Assembly: GCA_019119555.1 (NCBI GenBank)
Contig: DWWU01000036.1
Coordinates: 51,294-115,293, forward strand
From: Candidatus Fusicatenibacter intestinigallinarum
GTDB taxonomy: Bacteria; Bacillota; Clostridia; Lachnospirales; Lachnospiraceae
DNA: 64,000 nt
Reading direction: 5' to 3'
Made by a program: the position numbers and the translations under genes. The stretch's first letter is position 1, and every line of letters starts with the position of its first letter. Shown in pieces: positions 43,773 to 52,639 of the stretch. The notes beneath the pieces were generated by a model that saw only the letters and a program-made list of their open reading frames with translations, was not told the origin of the DNA and ran no database searches.

Positions 43773-44804
43773 TCATGGACAAACCCGTATACAGGGATTC
43801 TCTTCTCTCACAATTTCACCGACAACGGCACATTCCATTCCTTCCGCCCGCATCTTTTCCGCCGCTTTTTCGGCGTCCTCTGCCGGAAGGCTGACCAGAA
43901 GGCCGCCGGAGGTCTGCGGGTCAAACAGAAGTTCCTCCATCTCGAAAGACACTCCCTGAAAGTTCACGAAGTCTCCCACATGATTCCGGTTTCTCTGGGC
44001 TGCTGCGGTCAGATAAAACTCCCCGGCATATTCCAGGCTCATCGGCAGTCTTGGAATCTTTTCGCCCCGGATGACCGCCCCGAAAGAAGTGCCCAGCATT
44101 TCCTTCAGATGTCCCAGGAATCCAAAGCCTGTGACGTCAGTACATCCGTGTACCCGATATCCACGGACAATCTCCGAAGCTCTCCGGTTCAGCCGCGTCA
44201 TCGACTGAATCGCCCGGTCCATCGCCTCCGGGGACGCTTCCCCGATCCTTCCTGCCGTACAGATAATCCCCACACCGAGAGGCTTCGTCAGAAGCAGCAC
44301 ATCGCCCTCCCGGCAGCCGTTATTGGCAAAGATCCGGTTCGGGTGCACCGTCCCCATCACAGAAAGGCCGTACTTGACACCGGTATCATGGATGGAATGG
44401 CCGCCCGCCAGCGTTCCGCCCGCTTCCTGTACCTTTTCATTTCCTCCCTGAAGAATCTTTCCGAGAATATTCAGATCCATCTGTTCGGGAAAACAGACAA
44501 TATTCAGCGCCGTCTTCACATCGCCGCCCATCGCATACACATCGCTGAGCGCATTGGCGGCAGCGATCTGTCCGAATATATAGGGGTCCTCCACCATCGG
44601 CGGGAAAAAATCCAACGTCTGCACAATGGCAGCGTCCTCTGAAATCCTGTAAACCGCCGCGTCGTCGGAGCTGTCATACCCGATCAGCAGATTCTCATCC
44701 CTCACATCCGGCTTCCCCAGCTTTTCCAATACCCGTGCCAGAGCTCCCGGCCCCAGCTTGGCCGTGCAGCCTCCTCCCGTACAAAAAACAATCTCTTCCG
44801 CCAT
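43773..44804 (-). CDS. selD: Selenide, water dikinase SelD
   Basis: A 343-residue enzyme making selenophosphate from selenide and ATP. The active-site segment is [13 protein letters not shown], with Cys13 and Lys16 matching the catalytic pair; Cys13 is an ordinary TGC codon, not selenocysteine. ATP and metal motifs include [43 protein letters not shown] and ALNIVCFP, then [20 protein letters not shown]. Here selenophosphate can feed the Se-Mo cofactor; no selA or selB is in the window, so Sec synthesis is unproven. It is the first structural gene after the ModE-type regulator. Confidence 0.96.
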   Translation of the reverse strand: MAEEIVFCTGGGCTAKLGPGALARVLEKLGKPDVRDENLLIGYDSSDDAAVYRISEDAAIVQTLDFFPPMVEDPYIFGQIAAANALSDVYAMGGDVKTALNIVCFPEQMDLNILGKILQGGNEKVQEAGGTLAGGHSIHDTGVKYGLSVMGTVHPNRIFANNGCREGDVLLLTKPLGVGIICTAGRIGEASPEAMDRAIQSMTRLNRRASEIVRGYRVHGCTDVTGFGFLGHLKEMLGTSFGAVIRGEKIPRLPMSLEYAGEFYLTAAAQRNRNHVGDFVNFQGVSFEMEELLFDPQTSGGLLVSLPAEDAEKAAEKMRAEGMECAVVGEIVREENPCIRVCP

Positions 44805-44884
44805 TCTTCTTCCTTTCCGGAACCATTCAGCCTGTCAGGCGGTTCCTCTTCCATATGCAAATCTCATATACAAAAAATCCGCAG

Positions 44885-45223
44885 TCACGAAAAGTACTTC
44901 TCAAACACAAGGTCCACCGCCTCGCGGGCTTCCTTCTCAAAGGCCAGATATTTTTCCATCATGTTCCGACCCTCCACGGTCACCCGGGAACCGCCGCCCT
45001 GACGGCCGCCGCTGACCCGTTCCGTCAGCGCAAATCCCAGCCCCTCCTCGGTGGTCTTCATCATTTTCCACGCCTTGCTGTAAGCCAGCCCCATCCGTGC
45101 CGCCGCCTGGTGCATCGATCCGGTCTCGTCAATCATCTGCAGCAGCTCACAGATGCCCGGTCCGAACACCTTGTCTTCCTTCCAGAGCCTGACCGACATC
45201 CTGTAATGAAGCTTCTGTTCCAT
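44885..45223 (-). CDS. modE: ModE-family winged-helix regulator
   Basis: A 112-residue DNA-binding protein consisting of the ModE/LysR-type N-terminal winged helix alone: FGPGICELLQMIDETGSMHQAAARMGLAYSKAWKMM, then RVSGGRQGGGSRVTVEGR. The TOBE (Mop) molybdate-binding domain of full-length ModE is missing, so the signal may be sensed differently. The start at 45223 has GGAGGATTGGAA upstream. It heads the selD to yqeC gene series, and a ModE-like palindrome lies about 80 bases in front of it. Autoregulation and control of the island are inferred. Confidence 0.9.
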   Translation of the reverse strand: MEQKLHYRMSVRLWKEDKVFGPGICELLQMIDETGSMHQAAARMGLAYSKAWKMMKTTEEGLGFALTERVSGGRQGGGSRVTVEGRNMMEKYLAFEKEAREAVDLVFEKYFS

Positions 45224-45304
45224 TTCCAATCCTCCGCATTCTGATACTCCGCAGCGCTGCAGGTTTGATGGCCTGCCCGCGCATAATGTCCGGCTTTTCC
45301 CATA

Positions 45305-45328
45305 CGTTATTCTCATATAAGAATAACG
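45305..45328. promoter_or_regulatory. Probable ModE-type operator
   Basis: CGTTATTCT-CATATA-AGAATAACG is a perfect palindrome with 9-base arms. The CGTTAT/ATAACG ends are the same as in the known ModE box. On the minus strand it sits on a weak promoter (TTGAAC-17-GAGAAT) before the regulator gene, where binding would block transcription. Confidence 0.75.
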
Positions 45329-45335
45329 ATTGTTC

Positions 45336-45388
45336 AAAAAAACGGCGCACATGAAAGGTTTTTCTTTCACCTGCATAGTGCGCCGTTT
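45336..45388 (-). terminator. Terminator or leader attenuator between the AEC gene and modE
   Basis: AACGGCGCAC pairs with GTGCGCCGTT, with an inner TGAAAGG/CTTTCA stem; seven T's follow on the minus strand. The simplest reading is that it ends the AEC permease transcript, but it also lies inside the possible leader started at 45428-45457. Confidence 0.85.
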
Positions 45389-45427
45389 GTAGCCGTCCTT
45401 CTGTTATGCTTCTGCCATTCTGATACC

Positions 45428-45457
45428 ATTATATCATAGGACTCTGTGATTATCCAA
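45428..45457 (-). promoter_or_regulatory. Promoter-like sequence upstream of the modE terminator
   Basis: On the minus strand TTGGAT and a perfect TATAAT are separated by 18 bases. It overlaps the 3' end of the AEC gene and precedes the hairpin at 45336-45388. Confidence 0.5.
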
Positions 45458-46355
45458 GAAGAAAACTCCAGACCGGCGTGGTAAATACAGAGGCCAGTGT
45501 GGACATGATGATCATCTTCGTTGCAAATCCCGGATCCGCATCGTACTTGGCCGCCAGAATGCTGGTGGTCGCCCCGGCAGGCATTGCTGCAAGCAGAACA
45601 GAGACGCCGGTGACCATGGAATCCAGTCCCAGAAGTGTACAGGGAATCCATACCACCACAGGAATCAGAATCAGCCGGACCGCAGAATAGAGAATTACCG
45701 TCGGATCCGCCATTTCCCGCAGCCTCAGATCCGCCAGAATCATTCCGACTACCATCATGGACATGGCAGTATTGCAGTTTGCCAGTGAATTGATCGTCGT
45801 CTGTACCATTCCCGGCAGCGGAAGCTGTGTCAGCATCAGGAAAATACCGAGGAAACATGCGATGATACACGGATGAGTCAGCACCTTTTTTACCAGCGCT
45901 TTCACATCCCTGGTTCCTGAAAACACAGAAATGCCGGAAGACCACATGACAATTCTCTGGGGAATCAGGTAAATCGAAGCCAGCGCCAGGCCCTGACTCC
46001 CGAACACGCCCTCCGCAATGGGATTTCCCAGAAAACCGGCATTGGAGCACACCGTACCGTAATACAGACATTTCCACTTATTTCTCGACATTCTTCCGAA
46101 CAGAAGCTTGCCCAGCACCATGCATCCCAGCTGGATGCAGACAGACACTGCCAGAATCGTCCCGAAAGAATGCATGGTCTCCCAGGAAAATTCAATCTGA
46201 AAAGAACGGATAATATTACAGGGAAGAATCAGGTTAAGCACCAGATCCGTCATATTTTTCTGTCCCGTCTCCCCGACAATTCCGATTTTCTTCATCACAA
46301 GTCCTGCCAGCATCAGCAGAAAAATGCTCCCCTGCAAAGACAATAATTCCTCCAT
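45450..46355 (-). CDS. AEC family (auxin efflux carrier-type) permease
   Basis: A 301-residue membrane protein with ten helices in two five-helix halves. MKKIGIVGETGQKNMTDLVLNLILPCNIIRSF is the typical opening, and the second half has IACFLGIFLMLTQLPLP and VSVLLAAMPAGATTSILAAKY. Members move malate, malonate or amino-acid-like anions. The start at 46355 is taken because ATGGAGGAAACGG lies before it; the longer upstream reading has no site. No functional link to the cofactor genes is visible. Confidence 0.88.
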   Translation of the reverse strand: MEELLSLQGSIFLLMLAGLVMKKIGIVGETGQKNMTDLVLNLILPCNIIRSFQIEFSWETMHSFGTILAVSVCIQLGCMVLGKLLFGRMSRNKWKCLYYGTVCSNAGFLGNPIAEGVFGSQGLALASIYLIPQRIVMWSSGISVFSGTRDVKALVKKVLTHPCIIACFLGIFLMLTQLPLPGMVQTTINSLANCNTAMSMMVVGMILADLRLREMADPTVILYSAVRLILIPVVVWIPCTLLGLDSMVTGVSVLLAAMPAGATTSILAAKYDADPGFATKMIIMSTLASVFTTPVWSFLLG

Positions 46356-46519
46356 CCGTTTCCTCCATTCGTTTTTTCCAGCAAAAAAGCGGTTCCTCCG
46401 ACCGACGCCGATCCTTCCCTCCTCTGCAGAAAAATCTCTCCGCCCGGGAAAGCCGGCATCCTCCAGGAACCGTCTTGAAGCCGTCTGAGCGCTTACATGC
46501 GCTCTGCATTCGCTTATTT

Positions 46520-46547
46520 GCAACATCTCAGCCAGCTGAACGGTTGC
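46520..46547. repeat. GTTCAG-type palindrome
   Basis: GCAACATCTCAGCC-AGCTGA and ACGGTTGC, an imperfect family copy in the gap between purD and the AEC gene. Confidence 0.75.
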
Positions 46548-46637
46548 CTGCCGGACATCCCGTTTCAGCTGGCTTTGTATTTTCCATTTGCACGATCAGC
46601 CGCAGGACAACTGCGGGCTGTCAATGACTCCGGCGTT

Positions 46638-47918
46638 TTATGCCTCCGGAGCCTCATCGATCGCCTTTCCGATATCATGACGATAATATTTATTGTCGAA
46701 GTCCACCCAGTCCACTGCCTTATATGCATTGGCACGCGCTTCCTTCAGATTTTTTCCGAGAGCTGTAATTCCAAGCACCCGTCCTCCGTTTGTAACGATC
46801 TCTCCGTCTTTGAATTTTGTTCCCGCGTGGAAGCAATAATAACCGTCCGCATCCTTAAACTTCTCCAGTCCGTGAATCGGATAACCCTTCTCGTAAGCAA
46901 CCGGATAACCGTCGGAGGCAAGAACCACGCAGACGCACGCATTATCCTCAAACTGCAGGTCCACCTGATCCAGCGTTCCATCGATACACGCCTCAAACAC
47001 ATCGACAATATCCGTCTTCATTCTCGGCAGCACCACCTGCGCCTCCGGATCGCCGAAACGGGCGTTATATTCCAGCACTTTCGGTCCTTCTTCCGTCAGC
47101 ATCAGGCCGAAGAAGATCACTCCCTGAAACGGTCTTCCCTCCGCAGCCATCGCATCTACCGTTGCCTGGTAAATATGCTTCTGGCAGAACGCATCGATTT
47201 CTTTTGTATAAAACGGACTCGGAGAAAAGTTTCCCATTCCTCCCGTATTCAATCCGGTATCTCCATCCCCGGCACGCTTGTGATCCTGCGCAGAGCTCAT
47301 GGTTTTAATTGTCTTACCGTCGACAAAAGACAGAACGGAAACCTCACGTCCGGTCATAAATTCTTCAATCACCATCTCATTTCCGGCGCTTCCGAATTTT
47401 TTGTCCAGCATAATCGTCTTTACGCCTTCTTTTGCTTCCTCCAGCGTGTTGCAGATCAGAACGCCTTTGCCGAGCGCCAGTCCGTCCGCCTTCAGGACAA
47501 TCGGAAACTTCGCGGTTTCCAGATAGTTCAGAGCCCCGTCCGGATCAGAGAATGTTTCATACGCCGCCGTCGGAATCTGATACTTCTTCATCAGATCCTT
47601 TGAGAATGCTTTGGAGCCTTCCAGAATCGCCGCGTTCTTTCTCGGTCCGAAAACACGCAGCCCTTCCTTCTCAAAAACATCCACAATTCCACCGACCAGC
47701 GGATCATCCATTCCGATCACCGTCAAGTCAATTTCCTTTTCCTTTGCAAAAGCCGCAAGACCGTCAAAATCCATCGCGGAGATGTCCACGCACTCTGCAT
47801 ACTCTGCGATTCCCGCATTGCCCGGCGCACAATAAATCTTCTCAGCCCTTGGGCTCTGCGCAATTTTCCACGCGATGGCATGCTCTCTGCCGCCGCTTCC
47901 TACCACTAATATCTTCAT
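46638..47918 (-). CDS. purD: Phosphoribosylamine-glycine ligase
   Basis: A 426-residue ATP-grasp enzyme, the second step of purine synthesis. MKILVVGSGGREHAIAWK is the classic N-terminus, GPRKNAAILEGSKAFSKDLMKKY starts the ATP-grasp part, and LNTGGMGNFSPSPFYT, FFGLMLTEEGPKVLEYNARFGDPEAQVVLPRM carry the ATP and glycine sites. It closes the purE-purM-purN-purD operon. Confidence 0.97.
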   Translation of the reverse strand: MKILVVGSGGREHAIAWKIAQSPRAEKIYCAPGNAGIAEYAECVDISAMDFDGLAAFAKEKEIDLTVIGMDDPLVGGIVDVFEKEGLRVFGPRKNAAILEGSKAFSKDLMKKYQIPTAAYETFSDPDGALNYLETAKFPIVLKADGLALGKGVLICNTLEEAKEGVKTIMLDKKFGSAGNEMVIEEFMTGREVSVLSFVDGKTIKTMSSAQDHKRAGDGDTGLNTGGMGNFSPSPFYTKEIDAFCQKHIYQATVDAMAAEGRPFQGVIFFGLMLTEEGPKVLEYNARFGDPEAQVVLPRMKTDIVDVFEACIDGTLDQVDLQFEDNACVCVVLASDGYPVAYEKGYPIHGLEKFKDADGYYCFHAGTKFKDGEIVTNGGRVLGITALGKNLKEARANAYKAVDWVDFDNKYYRHDIGKAIDEAPEA

Positions 47919-47943
47919 CTGTATCTACTCCTTGCAAATTTTC

Positions 47944-47971
47944 GTTGCAGTTCAGTCAGCTGAACTGTTAC
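47944..47971. repeat. GTTCAG-type palindrome carrying the purN stop codon
   Basis: GTTGCAGTTCAGTCAGCTGA followed by ACTGTTAC. The last purN codons (CNSSAD-stop) are read from this element. Confidence 0.88.
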
Positions 47972-48590
47972 AGATTTTTACCTGTCCGTCCACAACGGAG
48001 ACTTTTCCATTGGCAATCAGATCAATGGCCTGCGGCAGAATCCTCCACTCCGCTTCCTCCATCACACGGCGCTGAAGAATTTCCGGAGTATCATCCTGAC
48101 GAACCTCCACCGCTTTCTGGAGAATGATCGGGCCTGTGTCGGTCCCGTCATCCACAAAATGTACCGTTGCTCCGGTTACTTTCACTCCGCGGGCCAGCGC
48201 CGCCTCGTGAACCTTCAGCCCATAATAGCCGGTACCGCAGAAGGCCGGAATCAGAGACGGATGGATATTGATCATCCGGTTCGGAAACGCATCCACCATA
48301 ATCTTCGGAATCACAACCAGGCAGCCGGCCAGGACGACCAGATCCGCCCCGTAAGACTGCACCTTTTCCAGAAGAGCCCTGTTGAATGCATCACGGTTTT
48401 CAAAATTTTTCGGGGAAATGCAGACCGCATCCACTCCGCGCTTTCTTGCGCGCTCCAGCGCATATGCGTTCGCATTGTTGCTGATTACCGCAGAAATCTC
48501 CGTGTTGGTAATCTTTCCCGCATCTATCGCATCAAAAATCGCCTGCAGATTCGTCCCACCGCCGGAGACGAGCACTACTGTCTTCAGCAT
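47952..48590 (-). CDS. purN: Phosphoribosylglycinamide formyltransferase
   Basis: A 212-residue folate-dependent GAR transformylase. [17 protein letters not shown] opens the fold; [33 protein letters not shown] contains the active-site Asn and His, and [22 protein letters not shown] the catalytic Asp. It overlaps purM by seven bases. The C-terminal residues and stop codon are supplied by a palindromic repeat. Confidence 0.96.
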   Translation of the reverse strand: MLKTVVLVSGGGTNLQAIFDAIDAGKITNTEISAVISNNANAYALERARKRGVDAVCISPKNFENRDAFNRALLEKVQSYGADLVVLAGCLVVIPKIMVDAFPNRMINIHPSLIPAFCGTGYYGLKVHEAALARGVKVTGATVHFVDDGTDTGPIILQKAVEVRQDDTPEILQRRVMEEAEWRILPQAIDLIANGKVSVVDGQVKICNSSAD

Positions 48591-49609
48591 AATGTAACTC
48601 CCTTTTCTCCTGTCTCAATATGGCCGACGATATAAGGCGTCTCTCCCGCCTCTTTGATCGCGCGCATCGCTGCGTCCGCATCCTCCGGACTTACAGCGAC
48701 GATCATACCGATTCCCATATTATAGGTATTGTACATCATCTTCTCTTCAATGTTGCCTTTTTTCGCCATCAGACGGAAGATCGGCGGAATCGGGTAGCTG
48801 TCTTTCTGAATCACTGCAGTTGTGCCTTCCTTCAGCATACGCGGAACATTCTCATAAAATCCGCCGCCGGTAATATGGCTGCAGGCTTTGACGGTCACCC
48901 CTGCCTCTTTGATGGAACGCAGCGCTCTCACATAAATCTTGGTGGGAGCCAGCAGCGCCTCCCCAAGCGTTGTGCCCAGTTCTTCATAATAGGTATCCAG
49001 AGAATCTTTCGTCATCTCGAAAACCTTGCGCACCAGGGAAAAGCCGTTGCTGTGAACACCGGAAGAAGCCATGCCGATCAGCACATCTCCTGCCTGAAGA
49101 TCTTTTCCTGTAATCAGATCTTTCTCATCCACAACACCTACCGCGAAGCCGGCAAGATCATACTCGTCTTCCGGATAGAATCCCGGCATCTCCGCGGTCT
49201 CTCCGCCGATCAGCGCCGCGCCGGACTGGAGACAGCCCTCCGCTACACCTTTGACGATGTCCGCGATTTTTTCCGGCGTATTCTTTCCACAGGCAATATA
49301 ATCCAGGAAAAACAACGGCTCGCCGCCTGCGCAGGCAATATCGTTGACGCACATGGCTACACAGTCGATTCCCACCGTGTCATGCTTATCCATCAGAAAC
49401 GCCAGTTTCAGCTTTGTCCCGACGCCGTCGGTTCCGGAAACCAGCGTGGGTTTCTCCATATCCTTAAATTTTTCCATCGAGAACGCGCCGGAAAATCCGC
49501 CGAGATTTGTCAGCACTTCCGGCCGCATGGTTTTCTTCACATGCTCCTTCATCAGTTCCACGGACTTATATCCGGCTTCAATATCCACACCTGCATTCTT
49601 GTAATCCAT
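48584..49609 (-). CDS. purM: Phosphoribosylformylglycinamidine cyclo-ligase
   Basis: A 341-residue AIR synthetase. It starts [33 protein letters not shown] and [25 protein letters not shown] are the ATP/metal motifs shared with SelD, PurL and Thi[14 protein letters not shown] and [15 protein letters not shown] follow. The ATG at 49609 is preferred, five bases after GGAGG. It is the second gene of the operon. Confidence 0.97.
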   Translation of the reverse strand: MDYKNAGVDIEAGYKSVELMKEHVKKTMRPEVLTNLGGFSGAFSMEKFKDMEKPTLVSGTDGVGTKLKLAFLMDKHDTVGIDCVAMCVNDIACAGGEPLFFLDYIACGKNTPEKIADIVKGVAEGCLQSGAALIGGETAEMPGFYPEDEYDLAGFAVGVVDEKDLITGKDLQAGDVLIGMASSGVHSNGFSLVRKVFEMTKDSLDTYYEELGTTLGEALLAPTKIYVRALRSIKEAGVTVKACSHITGGGFYENVPRMLKEGTTAVIQKDSYPIPPIFRLMAKKGNIEEKMMYNTYNMGIGMIVAVSPEDADAAMRAIKEAGETPYIVGHIETGEKGVTLC

Positions 49610-49704
49610 AGTCTCCTCCATTCCGGACGCTCTTCGGTCCGTTTTATTCTTTTCTGGTATCCTGTCCTGAGGGATTGCCGCCTCTGTTCCCGGCAGCCTG
49701 TCTT

Positions 49705-50211
49705 TTATTTGCTGTAATTTTTATATCCTACTTCCTGAAGCTTTTTGTCCTTTGCCACAACCTGCTCTTTCATCTCCTCAGAGTAAGCTTTCAGTTTCTC
49801 CAGAAGCTCCGCGTCGGAGGTCGCCAGAATCTTCGCCGCAAGGATCGCCGCATTGGCTCCGCCGTTGATTGCCACGGTCGCCACAGGAATTCCGGACGGC
49901 ATCTGTACGATAGAGTAAAGGGAATCGCGTCCTCCCAGAGAAGTGGTGTGCATCGGGATGCCGATCACCGGCATCGGGAAGATCGCTGCGCACATTCCCG
50001 GCAGATGAGCCGCCATGCCGGCGCCTGCAATGATAACTTTCAGGCCCCTCTCCTCTGCGGTTTTGGCGTACTCGAAAAAGATATCCGGTTCTCTGTGAGC
50101 AGAGATAATCGTCATCTCATAATCAATTCCGAATTTCTCCAGCATGTCTGCTGCTTTGCTCATCACCGGCATATCTGAGTCGCTTCCCATTACAATTCCT
50201 ACTTTTGCCAT
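49705..50211 (-). CDS. purE: N5-carboxyaminoimidazole ribonucleotide mutase
   Basis: A 168-residue class I Pur[48 protein letters not shown] and [32 protein letters not shown] are the active-site segments. AAGGAGAACAAAC precedes the ATG at 50211. The C-terminus carries a short Lys-rich tail. It is the first gene of the purine operon, behind the promoter at 50291-50319. No purK is seen in the window. Confidence 0.97.
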   Translation of the reverse strand: MAKVGIVMGSDSDMPVMSKAADMLEKFGIDYEMTIISAHREPDIFFEYAKTAEERGLKVIIAGAGMAAHLPGMCAAIFPMPVIGIPMHTTSLGGRDSLYSIVQMPSGIPVATVAINGGANAAILAAKILATSDAELLEKLKAYSEEMKEQVVAKDKKLQEVGYKNYSK

Positions 50212-50248
50212 GTTTGTTCTCCTTTTCTCATAAATACTCATTAGTTCG

Positions 50249-50319
50249 ACTTATAAGTAGAATTTATTAATTCAGTCTTACTTATAAGCAATTGTACTAA
50301 GCACTGCGGTTATTGTCAA
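50249..50319 (-). promoter_or_regulatory. purE promoter with paired ACTTATAAGT operators
   Basis: On the minus strand TTGACA and TACAAT are separated by 17 bases (50319-50291). Two copies of the palindrome ACTTATAAGT, at about 50249-50259 and 50279-50289, lie across and just after the expected start point, 30 bases (three turns) apart. The layout suits repression. I see no purine riboswitch fold and no known PurR box. Confidence 0.75.
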
Positions 50320-50344
50320 TAGTTTTTTATATATAAGAACAGGA

Positions 50345-50462
50345 AGGTAACAGTTCAGACAGGTCTGTGCATTCACTGCACAGACCGTAGGAAAACGCAG
50401 AGCCTGCGGGCATCCGGCCATCGCGAAGCGATTTTCAATGGCCGGATGCCCGCAGGCTCTGC
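50345..50462. repeat. Composite repeat with a 25-pair hairpin
   Basis: GGTAACAGTTCAGACAGG leads into GTCTGTGCATTCACTGCACA (50346-50390), as at 57310. Then GCAGAGCCTGCGGGCATCCG and GCCAT (50397-50421) pair with ATGGCCGGATGCCCGCAGGC and TCTGC (50438-50462) around CGCGAAGCGATTTTCA. It lies between the purE promoter and the flanking membrane gene. Confidence 0.88.
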
Positions 50463-50498
50463 ATTTGATATATATTCCATTGATATCTTTTTGCCTTT

Positions 50499-51320
50499 TT
50501 ATCTGCTTTTGCTGTAGCATGCATGCATTTCTTCCCTGCCTGGAAGGAACAGACAGCCCACGGTTACAGAAACAGCATCCGTCAGTGTACGCAGGAGCAG
50601 ATCGGGGACATCGGCCGCAAACACCAGCGGCATGAAAAAATTAAAAAGCAGCAAATCCACTCCGAACAACACACCTCCCAGGAGAACCGCCCGCTTTATC
50701 CTGCCGCCTGCCACAAAGCGGCTCATCCATGCCATCACACAGGCGACTGCCCACCCTGTTATCAGACACCACAGGAGAGTTTCCAACGGCTGCTCTGCAA
50801 AGGATGCATAAATATCTGCAGCAAAATACAGAAACAGACGCCCGACCAGAAAGGCGGCTGTAATGCCCAACATCGGAAAGATCCCATAGGTTCGCGGCCG
50901 TTTTTCCGCTTTTGCCCTCTCTTTTCCAAACATCCGTCCCAGAAACAACCCCATGACGATAAGCGCCAGACTGTCTGCAATGGGATAGGTGATCCGGTCC
51001 ATAGCCGCGACATGGGGAAGCGGCTCCCAAAGATACGTCACCCATACGGCACAGCATGCAAGACTGTAGGAAATCCCCTGCCAGAGTCGGTTTCCGTCCA
51101 TCCGTTCCCGGATAAGCAGAAACATCGCTGCAAAAACAGAGTAAGCGAAAATTCCATAGAGAGTAAACGCCAGCGGCATCGTTCCGTTTTGGGCAAAGCT
51201 GCTGGGGGCCAGCACAGTCTGCGTGCCTGCCGGAATCAGAAGCTGTCCCACAATGCGGACCCCGGTAGTAATCAGCCCGATAAGAAACAGTTTCAGAACC
51301 GTCTTAATGCAATCTCTCAT
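50499..51320 (-). CDS. Unidentified multi-pass membrane protein
   Basis: A 273-residue protein with about seven hydrophobic helices (for example VLKLFLIGLITTGVRIVGQLL, LAFTLYGIFAYSVFAAMFLLI and LALIVMGLFLGRMF). I do not recognise a family. The ATG at 51320 overlaps the end of the flavodoxin-like gene by 17 bases, so the two are co-translated and may work together, perhaps as a membrane partner of a flavoprotein. There are no conserved His or Cys pairs that would suggest heme or metal binding. Confidence 0.7.
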   Translation of the reverse strand: MRDCIKTVLKLFLIGLITTGVRIVGQLLIPAGTQTVLAPSSFAQNGTMPLAFTLYGIFAYSVFAAMFLLIRERMDGNRLWQGISYSLACCAVWVTYLWEPLPHVAAMDRITYPIADSLALIVMGLFLGRMFGKERAKAEKRPRTYGIFPMLGITAAFLVGRLFLYFAADIYASFAEQPLETLLWCLITGWAVACVMAWMSRFVAGGRIKRAVLLGGVLFGVDLLLFNFFMPLVFAADVPDLLLRTLTDAVSVTVGCLFLPGREEMHACYSKSR

Positions 51321-51858
51321 TCTCCCACTCCCGAATTCTCTCCACGACAGGCTGCAAGGTATCAAAATCTACAAAATCCACCTGTTTTCCATAAGTTTCC
51401 ATAAGTGCGCGGTCCTCTGCGCTCCATTCCCCAGATGGTCTGTTTTTCAGGGAACGGTAAAGCAGGGACATCATCGTCCGGTGGGACAGGGAGAGCTTTT
51501 CATAATCAATCGCTCCGCGCAAATGAAAAAGATCCGCCGCCCCGTATATTCCTGCCGGAAGCTGTTTCTGCAGAGAACGCCGGATATTTTCCCGGTTTTC
51601 CGAAATACCGGGATCCGCCAGACCAACCGTTACAATCATCAGTTTCTGTCCGGGCCGCAGCGCCAGATTCCGAAATGTCTTTTTAACTCCTGATACGCCG
51701 CCTGCATACAGACTGCCAAGATAAATCATATAGGCTTTGCCTTTGAGCGGCAGCGCCTCATGATAATCCGCAACCGGTATGCCAGTCAGTTCAGAAAGCC
51801 GCCCGGCATACCGTCTGGTGCTGCCGTACCGGCTTCCATAAAGAATGATATGCTCCAT
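51304..51858 (-). CDS. Flavodoxin-domain protein
   Basis: A 184-residue protein with the flavodoxin-type FMN loop IILYGSRYGSTRRYAGRLSEL at its start, AYMIYLGSLYAGGVSGVKKTF in the middle, and GAIDYEKLSLSHRTMMSLLYRSLK near 125, resembling the HemG-like and other small flavodoxin-domain redox proteins. It is cytoplasmic. It may reduce or sense a quinone- or porphyrin-like substrate; no specific role can be assigned. It is the first gene of the pair with the membrane protein. Confidence 0.8.
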   Translation of the reverse strand: MEHIILYGSRYGSTRRYAGRLSELTGIPVADYHEALPLKGKAYMIYLGSLYAGGVSGVKKTFRNLALRPGQKLMIVTVGLADPGISENRENIRRSLQKQLPAGIYGAADLFHLRGAIDYEKLSLSHRTMMSLLYRSLKNRPSGEWSAEDRALMETYGKQVDFVDFDTLQPVVERIREWENERLH

Positions 51859-51984
51859 AACCGTCACCGTATTCCTGTCCGATCTTTTTCGCTTATACTT
51901 TAACATAACAATACCAGAAATTACGGGGCATATCTATCAAATTCCGGTAAAATGGATGTAAAAAAGAAGGCCGGCCTTTCTCTC

Positions 51985-52557
51985 TCAGCCAGCCTCCTTT
52001 TTCCGGGCGTCATATTCTTCCCGCAGGATGGAGTAGTAGCTCGCATCGCAGATTCCCTGGTTGTTCCAGTCACTGTGGCGAAGCGTGCCGTCGTATTTCA
52101 TGCCGCATTTTTTCATCACTTTTCCGGAATTGGGGTTTCGCGGATCATGGCGGGAAGAAACACATCCCGCATGCACCTCTTCAAACAAAAAGCGGATCAG
52201 CTCGCCGAGCGCTTCCGAGGTAATCCCCTGATGCCACCGGCTTCTTGAAATACAATACCCGATATGGATCAGTTCTGCCTGTTCCTTAATGGAAACCACA
52301 CTGATATTTCCAATCACCTCTCCAGTCTCTTTTATCACAATCGCCCAGTTATAAAAATCCGGCCGGTCATACTGTCCGATCCATTCGCTGAGGATTTTCT
52401 CTGAAACTTCGACATTTTTATGGGTCGGCCAGGTAAGGTATTTCGTCACTTCCCCGTCTCCGGCCCAGTTCCGGTACATTGCCGGAGCATCGTCCAATTG
52501 AAATCTCCTCAGAACCAGGCGTTCTGTCTCCAGTGTTACCGTTCCCTTGTGTTCCAT
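51985..52557 (-). CDS. GNAT family N-acetyltransferase (RimJ/RimL-like)
   Basis: A 190-residue acetyltransferase with LETERLVLRRFQLDDAPAMYRNW at the N-terminus, IGNISVVSIKEQAELIHIGYCISRSRWHQGITSEALGELIRFLFE as the acetyl-CoA core (variant Q/RxxGxA loop RWHQGITSEA), and NSGKVMKKCGMKYDG for the last block. It is of the ribosomal-protein/antibiotic-acetylase type. The substrate is unknown. It is a single gene with its own GGAGAGGCGC-type site. Confidence 0.9.
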   Translation of the reverse strand: MEHKGTVTLETERLVLRRFQLDDAPAMYRNWAGDGEVTKYLTWPTHKNVEVSEKILSEWIGQYDRPDFYNWAIVIKETGEVIGNISVVSIKEQAELIHIGYCISRSRWHQGITSEALGELIRFLFEEVHAGCVSSRHDPRNPNSGKVMKKCGMKYDGTLRHSDWNNQGICDASYYSILREEYDARKKEAG

Positions 52558-52639
52558 ATGCGCCTCTCCTTCCAGTACATTTTTTGCAACAGCCCCTTCT
52601 GTGGACCGGTTCAGACAGTCGGACCTCAGTAAGTCCCTC

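Noticed and set aside
43773..44804. SelD as a selenoprotein
   Set aside because: The active-site codon is TGC (Cys13); no in-frame TGA is present and the start is well placed.
45224..45449. Molybdenum cofactor riboswitch upstream of modE
   Set aside because: I could not fit the conserved multi-stem Moco motif; the region is explained by a terminator and a ModE-like palindrome.
50212..50290. Purine riboswitch before purE
   Set aside because: The leader is only about 70 bases and lacks the conserved three-way-junction core.
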